Source: Lentisphaerae bacterium RIFOXYA12_64_32
GTDB lineage: Bacteria; Verrucomicrobiota; Lentisphaeria; Oligosphaerales; YB12-FULL-65-16
NCBI GenBank assembly: GCA_001803235.1
Contig: MHBL01000034.1
Location: 35,303-86,551, forward strand
Direction of reading: 5' to 3'
DNA: 51,249 nucleotides
The first letter of the stretch is position 1. Every line of letters starts with the position of its first letter. The notes under the pieces are model-generated. The model made no database searches. It was not told the origin of the DNA and worked only from the letters and a program-made list of their open reading frames with translations. Below, one piece after another: positions 1-8,883 of the stretch. Both the position numbers and the translations under genes were made by a program.

Positions 1-19
1 CGTGTCCCCACGCCGGGGG

Positions 20-45
20 GGGGCGGCCTGAGGACAGGCCGCCCC
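20..45. repeat. Perfect 11-bp hairpin
   Basis: An 11-nt arm (20-30) pairs perfectly with 35-45 around the four-base loop AGGA. No T-run follows, so a rho-independent terminator is not supported. It may be a processed 3' end or an intergenic repeat from a gene left of the window. Confidence 0.5.
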
Positions 46-201
46 TACCGGGTGTGCGCGGAGGCGTGGCCTTCCGAGACGTGGTGCCAGATCTTGAAAC
101 AGCCCTGGGGCCTCGATGCAATGCGTCAGCGGCTCCCGGGCGGCAGACCGCCCGATCAGGTGAGGGCGTTACTCACTGTTTGTCCGGGTCGTTCTGGCAA
201 A

Positions 202-228
202 GTTGCGGGACCGGCTCGGTCCCGCAAC
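202..228. repeat. Perfect 11-bp hairpin upstream of the kinase
   Basis: The arm GTTGCGGGACC (202-212) pairs with GGTCCCGCAAC (218-228) around a five-base loop. There is no T-run. The rest of 1-422 holds no ORF I can support; the short overlapping frames there match no family I recognise. Confidence 0.5.
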
Positions 229-422
229 CGTCGGCGCGACGTGTCCCGACGAAGTGGTTGCACGAAGCCGGCGCCGCTCCGGCCACTCTGCGGTGACACG
301 CGAGTTTCACGGGAGCGGCGCCCGAACGCCGCTGACACCTGGCACTTGAACACTCAACATCGCAACCCAACACCGTTCAACCCCGGCGCCCGTCGCGACA
401 CGCGCGCGGACGGCCTGCACGC

Positions 423-1883
423 ATGATCGAGTTCGGAACCATCATCAACGGCTATCGTATCGAGCGTGAGTTGGGTCACGGCTCCATGGCCGTTGTGTAC
501 CTGGCCAACCAGATCAACCTCCAGCGTCTGGTCGCCTTCAAGGTCCTGTCCGCCACGCTGGCCCAGAACCCCGAGTTCGTCGAGCGCTTCCTCAACGAAG
601 CCAGGTCCGCCGCCGCACTGAGTCACCAGAATCTGGTCCTCGCCTACGACGCCGGTGTCGCCGGCGACACCTACTATTTCGTCATGGAGTATGTCGAGGG
701 CGAAAATCTCGACTTCCGCATCCGCCGCGACGGCGCCCTGCCGCACGGCGTGGCCCTGAGCATGGCCACCGCCATTGCCGCGGCGCTCGATTACGGCTGG
801 CGCAAGAAGAAGCTGACCCATGGCGACATCAAGCCCGAAAACATCATGGTCGACAAGGCCGGCACGCCGAAGGTTGCCGACTTCGGCCTGGCCAAAGTGA
901 CCGGCCACGAGACCGAGGGCCGACGCGCCAGCGGCATCCTGCTCACCCCCGCCTATGCCGCCCCGGAGGTCATCCGCGGCCGCCGCGTCGCCAACGACTG
1001 CCGCGCCGATATCTACTCGTTCGGCGCCACCCTGTATCACATGCTGGTCGGGTACCCGCCGTTCCCGGGGACCGATGCCGACGTGGTCATGAAACAGCAC
1101 CTGACCGACCCGATTATCCCGCCCCTGGATCGCAACCCGGCCGTGCCCTTGATCACGTCGGATTTCGTCTGTTGGTTGCTCGAGAAGGAGCCTGAACGCC
1201 GGCCGCAATCCTGGGAGGAGGTCACGCGACACCTCAAGAAGGTGAGGAGCGGCAAACGCGTCCTCCGTGCCGGCGGCAGGCCGTTTCGGCACGACCGGCC
1301 AGGCGGTGCAACGTCGGGCACGGCGAGCGGCACCGCCCGCCGGCCGCGGGCGAGCTTTGTGTCGCGATTGCTCACACTGCTGCTGGTCCTGGTCGCGCTG
1401 ACCGCCGGACTGCTGTTCCTGCAACTGAAGTGGCGCCAGATGCATGCGCTGCCGCCGCCCGAAACACCGGCACCGCAGCCGGAAACGACGCCGGCGCCGG
1501 AACCGTCCACGCAGCCCCGGGCAGCCCAGACGGAAGCCGACACTGAATGGGCCGCCTTGCAGCCCAAGCTCAAGGCGGCGGAGTCGGCGCGGGAGCGCAT
1601 GGAACTGCTCGAGGCCTTCCGCAGAAACCACGAGAGAAACCTGCCGCCCGAGTTTCGCGAGACCATGGCGCAATCCCTCCGGGAGACGGACAAGGAACAG
1701 CCCGAACCGGCCAAGCCGCCAGAACCCGAAGCGCCCGAGGAAACACAGCCCACACCCGAAGTGGGCCCACCCGTGTCTCAGCCGCCGCCGAACCCGTTCC
1801 CGCCTGAACCCGAGGGCCGCGCACGGGAAAAAACGGTCGAGAAAGGCCCCGCCCAAGGGCCACGGAAGCACGCCCCGAAATGA
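423..1883 (+). CDS. Transmembrane serine/threonine protein kinase
   Basis: A Hanks-type kinase that phosphorylates Ser/Thr on unknown partners at the inner membrane. The catalytic domain covers about residues 9-275: glycine loop ELGHGSMAVVY, catalytic Lys40 in VAFKVLS, HGD at 133-135 (His-Gly-Asp in place of HRD) followed by KPEN, DFG at 153-155, and an APE-like YAAPE. A single hydrophobic segment near residues 313-335 anchors it. The remaining 150 residues are Pro/Glu-rich, probably disordered, and outside the membrane. No PASTA repeats are present. Its stop overlaps the next gene's ATG (ATGA), so the two are probably translationally coupled. No clear Shine-Dalgarno was found for this start. 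Confidence 0.9.
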   Translation: MIEFGTIINGYRIERELGHGSMAVVYLANQINLQRLVAFKVLSATLAQNPEFVERFLNEARSAAALSHQNLVLAYDAGVAGDTYYFVMEYVEGENLDFRIRRDGALPHGVALSMATAIAAALDYGWRKKKLTHGDIKPENIMVDKAGTPKVADFGLAKVTGHETEGRRASGILLTPAYAAPEVIRGRRVANDCRADIYSFGATLYHMLVGYPPFPGTDADVVMKQHLTDPIIPPLDRNPAVPLITSDFVCWLLEKEPERRPQSWEEVTRHLKKVRSGKRVLRAGGRPFRHDRPGGATSGTASGTARRPRASFVSRLLTLLLVLVALTAGLLFLQLKWRQMHALPPPETPAPQPETTPAPEPSTQPRAAQTEADTEWAALQPKLKAAESARERMELLEAFRRNHERNLPPEFRETMAQSLRETDKEQPEPAKPPEPEAPEETQPTPEVGPPVSQPPPNPFPPEPEGRAREKTVEKGPAQGPRKHAPK

Positions 1884-4171
1884 CGCCGATGCAGTCCACA
1901 TGCCAAACCGCCAGACCGCCACGGTTCCTGCACTTGGAACGGTGTCGGACAGTATTGGCGGCCGGCCGAATGCCCCCCAACTTGGAACGGGCCCGAGATT
2001 GGCAACGAACGTCAAACGCTGAAGCAGGCCCGCAGGGTGGACTCCTCCGTCACGCATCACTTGATTTGGCCCGGTCTTGCTTCGACGTTCAGAGTTCGGC
2101 GTTCGACGTTCGACGTTCCCTGAGTTGGGTTGCAGGGGCGGTGGGCCTGCTCCTCCTGGCGCTGCCCTCCCAAGCCCCGGCCCAGGGCAACGCCCGCCCC
2201 GTCGCCCCGCGGTACGAACGCACCGTGACCATTCAGGGCGCGCAGGTCGCCGGCCCGCTCAAGGATTTCCCCGTGCTCGTCACGGTGTCAGACCCAACCC
2301 TGAGCCGGCACTGCCGGAACGACGCCGCAGACGTCGCCTTCCGACGCGCGGGCGACGACACGGCGCTGCCCCGTGAGATCGAGGCGTTCGACCCGAGCCG
2401 CGGCGAACTCCGCGCCTGGGTCAGGATCCCCGCCCTCGAGCCGCAACAGGACGCCGAACTGCTCATGTCCTACGGCGCACCCGAACCGGCGCCGGGCCCG
2501 AGTCCGCGCGAAGTCTGGGACGCACAACACCTGCTGGTGCTGCACTTGAACGAAGACTCCGGGGCGTTCCGCGATGCCACGGGGCGCCAGAACGACGCCA
2601 CCCCCGCCGGAAGCATCAAGCCCGGGGACAAGGGGAAAGTCGGCCTGGCCCTCGGCTTGGACGGGAACGGCGGTCACGTGGTGGTGAAGTCCGCCGCCAG
2701 CCTGATGCTCACCGAGGCCTACACGATCAGCGGCTGGTTCCGGTTGAACGGCAAGACCGAGTCCGGCGAAAACCCGTTCTTCGGCTGTGACAAGGCTCTG
2801 GCAGCCCGTTGCGTCGGCACCACCTGCGATTTCGACTTCCGGCAGTGGCCGGCCGGCGGCGCGGCGTGGGAGTTCCCTGCCCAGAAGAGTTTCATGACCT
2901 GGTTCTCCTGGTACCACATTGCGATCACGTTTCAGAGACCCAGACTGACACTCTACCGCAACGGCGAGATCGTCGCTTCGGCCGACGGCCCCGACACGAT
3001 CGCGACCGCCGGGCGCGACCTGTGGCTCGGTGCCCTGGAGGGGAGCGGCGGTGGACTGAACGGCGCGATCGACGAGTTCACGGTCTCGGATACTGCCCGC
3101 AGCCTGGCCTGGATCCGGACCTCGTACAACAACCAGAACGCACCGGCGACGTTTGCCGCCGTCGGACCGGAACGCGACCCTGCGGCCAAGCGTGCGACCG
3201 ACTCGCAGAAAGGCCGCGGCCCGAGCCTGGGCAAGCCGTGGGACGTGCCCGAGCTCAATCTGCACCTGATCTGGATCCCGGCCGGGGCATTCCCCATGGG
3301 CAGCACCCAGAGAGAACGCGACTGGGCGGTCAGCCTGCAGGGCAAGGCCAACCCGGAACTGCTCAAGGACGAAGGCGAAAAGCCGCGCCTGACTCCAGTC
3401 AATACCGGCTTCTGGCTCGGTCAGACCGAGGTCACCGTACTGCAGTGGCGCTATTTCATCGACGCCACCCGCTACAAGACGGACGCCGAGACGCGGGGCA
3501 ATGCACGCTGTCACCGCCCCATCAGGGCCGTCTGGGAGTGGATCCCCGACAAGAACTGGCGCGACCCGCACTTCCAGGACACGCAACGCGAGGACTTCCC
3601 CGTCTCCTGCATCAGTTGGAACGACGCCAACGCTTTCTGCGACTGGCTCACCCAGCGCGAACGCGCCGCCGGATGCCTTCCGAACAAGGGCCAGTACCGG
3701 CTCCCTACCGAAGTCGAGTGGGAATTCGCCTGCCGCGGCGGCGCGAAAAAAGGCAGCCTGTTCTGGTGGGGCGATTCGTGGGCCGACGCACAGGGCCGCG
3801 CCAACGTCGCGGACCAGCATCCGTTTAAACCGGACACCCGTATCCGCTGGGCCGACGCTCAACCGTGGGACGACGGTTGGTTCTACGTCGCGCCCGTCGA
3901 CAGTTACGGCCCAAAGGGTCGGAACGGCTTCGGCCTCTCCGACATGCTCGGCAACGCCTGGGAGTGGTGCTACGATGTGTACACGCCGCCACCCGGTGCG
4001 GCGGAAGAAGGCGCAGACACCACGCTGACACGCCGCGCGCTGCGCGGCGGCTCGTTCTGCTCCGACCCCGGTTACCTGCGCTGCGCCGACCGCGGCTGGC
4101 TCTTCGAGGCCTCGGCCACATGTTACACCGGCTTCCGGCTCTGCCTCGGCGTAACCATCAACAACCCGTGA
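1880..4171 (+). CDS. DUF2341 / LamG-like / SUMF1 multidomain exported protein
   Basis: A large secreted or periplasmic protein. After a hydrophobic export signal (about residues 82-101, ending near PAQG) come a DUF2341-like module (about 110-205), a concanavalin/LamG-like jelly roll (about 215-425), and a C-terminal formylglycine-generating-enzyme fold (about 453-760) with WIPAGAFPMGS, RLPTEVEWEFACRGG and GFRLCL. In true FGEs two cysteines bind copper. Here only one Cys is obvious after RGGSF, so activity is uncertain and a binding role is possible. The start is unclear: the ATG overlaps the kinase stop, but a period-7 DNA repeat (2081-2119) is translated just before the signal peptide. An in-frame TTG at 2066 is an alternative. 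Confidence 0.82.
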   Translation: MTPMQSTCQTARPPRFLHLERCRTVLAAGRMPPNLERARDWQRTSNAEAGPQGGLLRHASLDLARSCFDVQSSAFDVRRSLSWVAGAVGLLLLALPSQAPAQGNARPVAPRYERTVTIQGAQVAGPLKDFPVLVTVSDPTLSRHCRNDAADVAFRRAGDDTALPREIEAFDPSRGELRAWVRIPALEPQQDAELLMSYGAPEPAPGPSPREVWDAQHLLVLHLNEDSGAFRDATGRQNDATPAGSIKPGDKGKVGLALGLDGNGGHVVVKSAASLMLTEAYTISGWFRLNGKTESGENPFFGCDKALAARCVGTTCDFDFRQWPAGGAAWEFPAQKSFMTWFSWYHIAITFQRPRLTLYRNGEIVASADGPDTIATAGRDLWLGALEGSGGGLNGAIDEFTVSDTARSLAWIRTSYNNQNAPATFAAVGPERDPAAKRATDSQKGRGPSLGKPWDVPELNLHLIWIPAGAFPMGSTQRERDWAVSLQGKANPELLKDEGEKPRLTPVNTGFWLGQTEVTVLQWRYFIDATRYKTDAETRGNARCHRPIRAVWEWIPDKNWRDPHFQDTQREDFPVSCISWNDANAFCDWLTQRERAAGCLPNKGQYRLPTEVEWEFACRGGAKKGSLFWWGDSWADAQGRANVADQHPFKPDTRIRWADAQPWDDGWFYVAPVDSYGPKGRNGFGLSDMLGNAWEWCYDVYTPPPGAAEEGADTTLTRRALRGGSFCSDPGYLRCADRGWLFEASATCYTGFRLCLGVTINNP
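2081..2119. repeat. Heptamer tandem repeat (TTCGACG-like)
   Basis: Five consecutive seven-base units related to TTCGACG (TTCGACG, TTCAGAG, TTCGGCG, TTCGACG, TTCGACG) plus a partial unit. In the SUMF1 gene frame it encodes a repeated F-D-V-type peptide directly before the signal sequence. Confidence 0.75.
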
Positions 4172-4280
4172 GAAAAGGTGTCAGGTTGCAGTGTTCAGGT
4201 TTCAGAGAGGATAGGATCCAATAGATCGAATGCCGTGACCGCCCCGACACCCGACACCTCTGACAAAGGCCCCACCAACC

Positions 4281-5306
4281 ATGTGCGTTCTGGCAGCTTA
4301 CCTCGGTGACCGACCGGCAGCCCCGATTCTGCTCGAGATGCTCGAGAAACAGGAGGGCCTGGCCGGCGGCTACTACGCCGGCCTGGCCACCGTCCACGAC
4401 GGCAAGCTCCTGTTCCGCAAAGTGGTCGGCGATGTCGCCGCACTGCGCCGGCAGACGGACGCCGCGGCCCTGCCGGGCACCGTCGGCATCGCCCACAGCC
4501 GGACACCCAGCGGCGGCAACGTCGAGTGGGGCCACCCGTTCGTCGACTGCCGCCAGCAGATGGCCTACGTCGCCCAGGGCGCGCCGGGATTCTTCACGAC
4601 TCGGACCGACATGCCCACGTTTGGCAACGCACTGCTCGCCAAGGGACACACCTTCCGCTCGACCTGCGCCGAGAAGGTCGGCAACTACCCCGGACTGAAC
4701 AACGGCAAGTTCGTGCACCTGAGCGACGTCATGTGCCACCTCATCGAGGACGAGCAGCAGGCGGGACTGAGCCTGCTCGAAGCGATGCGGACTGCATTCA
4801 CCCGTATGCCCGGGGAAATCTGCGGCATCTGCCTGCACTGCGAAACGCCGGACCGACTCGTCGTCGCCGCCATCAACCAGTCGATCGTCATCGGCCGCGA
4901 CGACGCCAGCGTCTACCTCTGCAGCACCGGACTGGCCCTGCCCGAGTCCGTCACCTGGCGCCTGCAAATGCCGCCCAACACCGCCGCCGCCGTGACGCGC
5001 TCGGACCTGACACTGCGGCCATTCGATCCCAGCGCGGTGCCCGTTGTGTCCGCACACCCGAGCCTCGACGCCGACGCGTTCGCTCTGGAGAGTCTTCGGA
5101 ACACGCCGGGGCAGACGTGGGGTGCGCTTTTCGGCAAACTCCGAGAGAAGCTCTGGCCAGGTGGCGGCCTGACCGTGACAGCGCCCGCCGTGAATATCAT
5201 CGAGAACCTGGTCCGCACCAGCCGTATCCGCCTTGAAACGCATCAGGTCCCCGGCATGTTCAACCGCGGCACCACCCCGCAAGTGCGAGTGTTCGCCAGC
5301 GAGTAG
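4281..5306 (+). CDS. Class II glutamine amidotransferase-like protein
   Basis: An Ntn-hydrolase of the class II glutamine amidotransferase type. The nucleophile is Cys2, exposed after Met removal (MCVLAAYLG). GIAHSRTPSGG followed by NVEWGHPF matches the glutamine-site signature seen in GlmS/PurF-type domains. No SIS or phosphoribosyltransferase domain follows, so this is a stand-alone amidase-type domain of 341 residues whose acceptor is unknown. It lies 109 bp after the SUMF1 gene and 62 bp before the ceramidase-domain gene, all on one strand, so cotranscription is possible. The preceding intergenic DNA contains degenerate GTTCAG-type words like those elsewhere in the window. Confidence 0.8.
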   Translation: MCVLAAYLGDRPAAPILLEMLEKQEGLAGGYYAGLATVHDGKLLFRKVVGDVAALRRQTDAAALPGTVGIAHSRTPSGGNVEWGHPFVDCRQQMAYVAQGAPGFFTTRTDMPTFGNALLAKGHTFRSTCAEKVGNYPGLNNGKFVHLSDVMCHLIEDEQQAGLSLLEAMRTAFTRMPGEICGICLHCETPDRLVVAAINQSIVIGRDDASVYLCSTGLALPESVTWRLQMPPNTAAAVTRSDLTLRPFDPSAVPVVSAHPSLDADAFALESLRNTPGQTWGALFGKLREKLWPGGGLTVTAPAVNIIENLVRTSRIRLETHQVPGMFNRGTTPQVRVFASE

Positions 5307-5368
5307 CCACTCGGCGGCACGATGCGCCTCACACCCCCGTTGGTACAGCTTTCAAGAGGAGCCTGCCC

Positions 5369-6682
5369 ATGACCTTCAAAGCCGGTGCTGCAACCACGAA
5401 CATCACCCCGCCGCTGGGGGTCCGTTTGTCAGGCGGATTCCTGCCTCGCCCCGCGGAAGAGGTCCTGGACGAACTCCACGCCAAGGCGATTGCCGTGTCG
5501 GACGGCGTCACGTCGCTGGCCATCGTCGCCTGCGACCTGATCGCCATGACGCGGGACCGCGCCGACGCGGTGAAGCGCCGCGTCGAAACGCTCTGCGGTA
5601 TCCCCGCCGCCAACATCCTGGTCGCCTGCACGCACACGCACACCGGCCCAGCGCCCTGCTGGGTCCTGGCCGTGGAGCCGGAGAACGCCTATATGGACTG
5701 GGCGTGCCTGAAGATCGCCGACGCCGTCGCCCTGGCCGCCCGGCGCATGCGCGACGCACGCGCCGGTGCTGCCGCCGGCACCATTCCCGGGCAGGTCTTC
5801 AACCGCCGCTGGTGGTTGAAGGACGGCAGTGTGAAAATGAACCCGGGACACCAGAATCCGAACCTGGTCCGGCCGGCCGGGCCCACAGACCCGCAGTTCT
5901 CGATCCTTGCCCTCGAGGGGGTGGACGGCACGCCCATCGCGCTGCTCGCCAACTATGCCCTGCATTACGTCGGGGGCCAGGGCGGCACGGTAGTCAGCGC
6001 CGACTACTTCGGCGCCTTCGGCCAAGCCGTCCCCCGCATGCTCGGCCAGAACATGCTTGCCATCATGTCGAACGGTTGCTCGGGTGATATCAACAACGTC
6101 GATTACTCGCGACCACCGCATCCGCTATCCGGAACGAGAGGCGCGAAGATGCACCAGGTCGCGGATGTCTGCGCCGCGGAGGCGGTGCGGCTCTGGCGGG
6201 AGCGGGTTGAGTTCAAGACGGATATCCGCCTCGGGACAGCGCAACGGGAGGTGTCGGTCCGGAAACGCCCAATTCCCGCCGCAGAACTGGCCGAGGCCAG
6301 ACGCGCGGTGGCCGCGGGCGGAGACCTGAAGGACCCAACCTACTTCTGGAAGTGGCAGCAAGTCCGTGTCAGCGAACTGCCCGATGAATTCCCCACCCTC
6401 CTGCAGGCGCTGCGCATCGGCGACGTCGGCATGGTGGGACTGCCGGGAGAGATCTTCGTCGAGATCGGGCTGCAGGTCAAAGCCTGCTCTCCCTTCCCGG
6501 TGACGATGCCCATCGAACTGGCCAACGGGTACCTGGGCTACACCTGCACGGACAAGGCGCTGGTCGAGGGCAGCTACGAGACCCAGACCTGCTACTCAAG
6601 CCTGCCCGCGGCCGGCACGGAGCCGTTGTACGTGGACACGACAGCGGCTCTGTTCCAGGAACTCAAACCACCCCGGCATTGA
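5369..6682 (+). CDS. Neutral/alkaline ceramidase N-terminal-domain protein
   Basis: It matches the N-terminal metal-binding domain of neutral/alkaline non-lysosomal ceramidases, which hydrolyse amide bonds in sphingolipid-like substrates. Supporting motifs are AGAATTNITPPLG at the start, the His-rich ACTHTHTGPAP metal site, NYALHYVGG, and LPGEIFVEIG with the tyrosine-rich NGYLGYTC motif near the end. At 437 residues it lacks the C-terminal domain of full ceramidases. Many PVC bacteria carry such short versions of unknown substrate. No convincing signal peptide is visible. The start is supported by AGAGGAG about 8 nt upstream. Confidence 0.85.
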   Translation: MTFKAGAATTNITPPLGVRLSGGFLPRPAEEVLDELHAKAIAVSDGVTSLAIVACDLIAMTRDRADAVKRRVETLCGIPAANILVACTHTHTGPAPCWVLAVEPENAYMDWACLKIADAVALAARRMRDARAGAAAGTIPGQVFNRRWWLKDGSVKMNPGHQNPNLVRPAGPTDPQFSILALEGVDGTPIALLANYALHYVGGQGGTVVSADYFGAFGQAVPRMLGQNMLAIMSNGCSGDINNVDYSRPPHPLSGTRGAKMHQVADVCAAEAVRLWRERVEFKTDIRLGTAQREVSVRKRPIPAAELAEARRAVAAGGDLKDPTYFWKWQQVRVSELPDEFPTLLQALRIGDVGMVGLPGEIFVEIGLQVKACSPFPVTMPIELANGYLGYTCTDKALVEGSYETQTCYSSLPAAGTEPLYVDTTAALFQELKPPRH

Positions 6683-6731
6683 CCCCGCCAGTTGATGCAG
6701 GCGCGAAACGTGTGTAGAGTAACTTGGTCTG

Positions 6732-7394
6732 ATGGTGAAACGTGTATCCCGCCAACGAGGCGGCAAAAGGGAGCAACCGTTGAGTTCGGACCAGGAAAAG
6801 TCTACGGGCGAACCGTGCCCGGCATGCCCGTCGCTCGGCGCCATCGGCCTGGCACTGGCGGTGATCTGGATCGTCGCCCTGCTCCTTCTCTACTACACGG
6901 CGGCACCCAGACCCTCGCAGCCCAAGCTGGACGCCGCAGCAGAAGCCGTCCCCGCCGCAACCGAACTGCCGTCGCTTTGTGGCAAGTTGTTCGGCGACCC
7001 CGAAGCGCGCGTCGCGGTGGTCGCGCTCCTCCCGGTCAGCAGCGGCTGCCAGGATGCGCTGGGGGCGTTCCTGGTCACCGTGGCTCAAGCCATCCCCGAC
7101 AAGGTCTCGGTCCGCATCCACGACATGAAAAGCGCGGACGCCGCCGCCATCATGAAGGCACAAGATATCCGCTGTGCCTGTGTCATCGTCAACGGCCGCA
7201 CACGGTTCGACCTGGGCCCGGAAAACGGCAAGCGCTTGCTGGAAGGTCCCATGGATCCGGAAGACATCCGCGACGTGCTGATCTCCGAACTGAAGACGAT
7301 CTACGGCGAGCCGGGGCCGGAGCTGCCCGCCGCCCCGGTCGTCAACCTCCCGAAACGCCCCCCGCATCCGACCGGCCCCGATTTTCCGCACTGA
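6732..7394 (+). CDS. Membrane-anchored protein with possible thioredoxin-like domain
   Basis: I do not recognise a named family. The protein has 220 residues: a basic N-terminus, a CPAC motif at about 29-32, one transmembrane helix (about 37-57), then an extracytoplasmic domain (about 85-190) whose alternating hydrophobic strands (VAVVALLPV..., CACVIVNGRTRFDLG) suggest a thioredoxin-like fold, without a CxxC at the usual place. The tail is Pro-rich. It sits just downstream of the ceramidase-domain gene and is convergent with the PhoH gene. Function unknown; the thioredoxin suggestion is inference from strand pattern only. Confidence 0.65.
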   Translation: MVKRVSRQRGGKREQPLSSDQEKSTGEPCPACPSLGAIGLALAVIWIVALLLLYYTAAPRPSQPKLDAAAEAVPAATELPSLCGKLFGDPEARVAVVALLPVSSGCQDALGAFLVTVAQAIPDKVSVRIHDMKSADAAAIMKAQDIRCACVIVNGRTRFDLGPENGKRLLEGPMDPEDIRDVLISELKTIYGEPGPELPAAPVVNLPKRPPHPTGPDFPH

Positions 7395-7444
7395 CCGCCG
7401 CCGCACGCTGAACGCTCAGACATTTCTTGCTCCCCACTCCCCGC

Positions 7445-8758
7445 TCACAGCAAGTTGGCGGCCGTTTCCGCCAGTTGACTGCGCTCACCCTTGACCAGGC
7501 AGATGTGCGCCGCCAGTTCGCTGAAACGGAACCGCTCGACCAGGAATGCGAGGCCATTGGAGAGGGAGTCGACGTAGGGGTTGTCGATCTGGTGCGGATC
7601 GCCGGTGAGAATGATCTTGGTTCCCTGCCCGACGCGCGTGATGATCGTTTTGACCTCGAGCGGCGTCAGATTCTGGGCTTCGTCGATGATGATGTACTGG
7701 TGCGGAATGCTGCGACCGCGAATGTAGGTCAGCGGTTCGATGCTGATTTCGTCGCAGTCCAGCACATCGGGCGGAAGGGCGCGGCTGGGGCTGCGCTTGT
7801 CCTGCTCGCGCAGCAGTTCGAGCGCGTCGTAGACCGGCTGCATCCATGGCTGCATCTTATCCTTGATGTCGCCGGGAAGGTAACCGATATCGCGGGTAAA
7901 CGGCATCGTCGGCCGGAACACCAGCAGTCGGTGGAAGCGGTCCTCGGCGAAGACCTTATGCAGTCCGGCGGCCACAGCCAGCAAAGTCTTGCCGGTGCCG
8001 GCCTTCCCAGTCAGAGTGATGAGCTGGATGTTGTCGTCGAGCAGCGCATCCATGGCAAAAGTCTGCTCGAGGTTCAGCGGTTTGATGCCGATGATGTACT
8101 CGTTATGCCGAGGCAGGGGCTGGATGTCCAGCCCATTGGCGGCGAAACGGCCGAACTGCGCCCCCTTCTTCGTTCCGGACTCCTGCAGAAACACGTACTC
8201 GTTCGGCGGCCCCTCAATCCCCTCGATGCGCACCTTCATGCCATCGCGAACCTTCGCCATGACCATCGCGTCAACTTCCAGAGTGCGCCAGCCCGGATAC
8301 CGGTCCGCGTCCGGGTAACGGTCGACGGTGTAGTCCTGCGCCGGAATGCCCAGCGCGTCCGCCTTCAGGCGCAGGTTGACGTTCTTGGTGATGAGGACCG
8401 TTTCCTCATTCGGGTGCTGATTGCGCAGGAACATGGCCAGCGCGAGGATATGGCGGGCCGCACGGTCCCTCTCACGGCCTGCGCCGGGAAGTGTGTCCCC
8501 CCCGTGCCCCGAAACGACCCGAAGCATGCCGCCGTTGCTGAGCCGAACACCCTCGCCCAAGCGCCCCTTGGCGCGCAATTCGTCCAGCAGATGCGCGACC
8601 TGACGCGCATTCCGGCCGAGTTCCGAAGAGTCGTGCTTGAACCCGTCCAGTTCTTCGAGCACTTCAATCGGGATGATGACGTTGTTGTCGCCCAGGTGGA
8701 AGATAGCCTGCGGGTCGTGAAGCAGGACGTTGGTGTCAACGATGAAATTCTTCGACAT
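7445..8758 (-). CDS. PIN domain-PhoH family ATPase
   Basis: A 437-residue fusion of an N-terminal PIN ribonuclease domain (FIVDTNVLLHDP, acidic residues at the start) with a C-terminal PhoH-type P-loop ATPase/helicase. Walker A is GKAGTGKTLLA, Walker B is YIIIDEAQNL, followed by ILTGDPHQIDNP. This YlaK/PhoH2-like architecture is known from RNA-processing proteins that unwind and cut RNA in an ATP-dependent way. GGAG lies about 8 nt before the ATG. It is divergent from folP, with 125 bp between them for two promoters, and convergent with the preceding gene. Length and motifs look complete. Confidence 0.93.
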   Translation of the reverse strand: MSKNFIVDTNVLLHDPQAIFHLGDNNVIIPIEVLEELDGFKHDSSELGRNARQVAHLLDELRAKGRLGEGVRLSNGGMLRVVSGHGGDTLPGAGRERDRAARHILALAMFLRNQHPNEETVLITKNVNLRLKADALGIPAQDYTVDRYPDADRYPGWRTLEVDAMVMAKVRDGMKVRIEGIEGPPNEYVFLQESGTKKGAQFGRFAANGLDIQPLPRHNEYIIGIKPLNLEQTFAMDALLDDNIQLITLTGKAGTGKTLLAVAAGLHKVFAEDRFHRLLVFRPTMPFTRDIGYLPGDIKDKMQPWMQPVYDALELLREQDKRSPSRALPPDVLDCDEISIEPLTYIRGRSIPHQYIIIDEAQNLTPLEVKTIITRVGQGTKIILTGDPHQIDNPYVDSLSNGLAFLVERFRFSELAAHICLVKGERSQLAETAANLL

Positions 8759-8883
8759 TCATTGATCTCCGGCGGCACACACACATATTGCCCGGCATTG
8801 GCCCCGGCTAATGATCGGCCGCGGAATAAGATGCCACCCAAAGCCGCAAAACACAACGCTGACCGGGGAAGGCGGACCTGATC

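Noticed and set aside
354..2060. Long minus-strand frame opposite the kinase (568 codons)
   Set aside because: High-GC antisense shadow of a clear kinase gene; Arg/Pro-rich and matches no family.
2288..3862. Minus-strand frame opposite the SUMF1 gene (524 codons)
   Set aside because: Shadow of a well-supported coding region.
7427..8881. Plus-strand frame opposite the PhoH gene (484 codons)
   Set aside because: Antisense of a protein with intact Walker and PIN motifs; no family match of its own.
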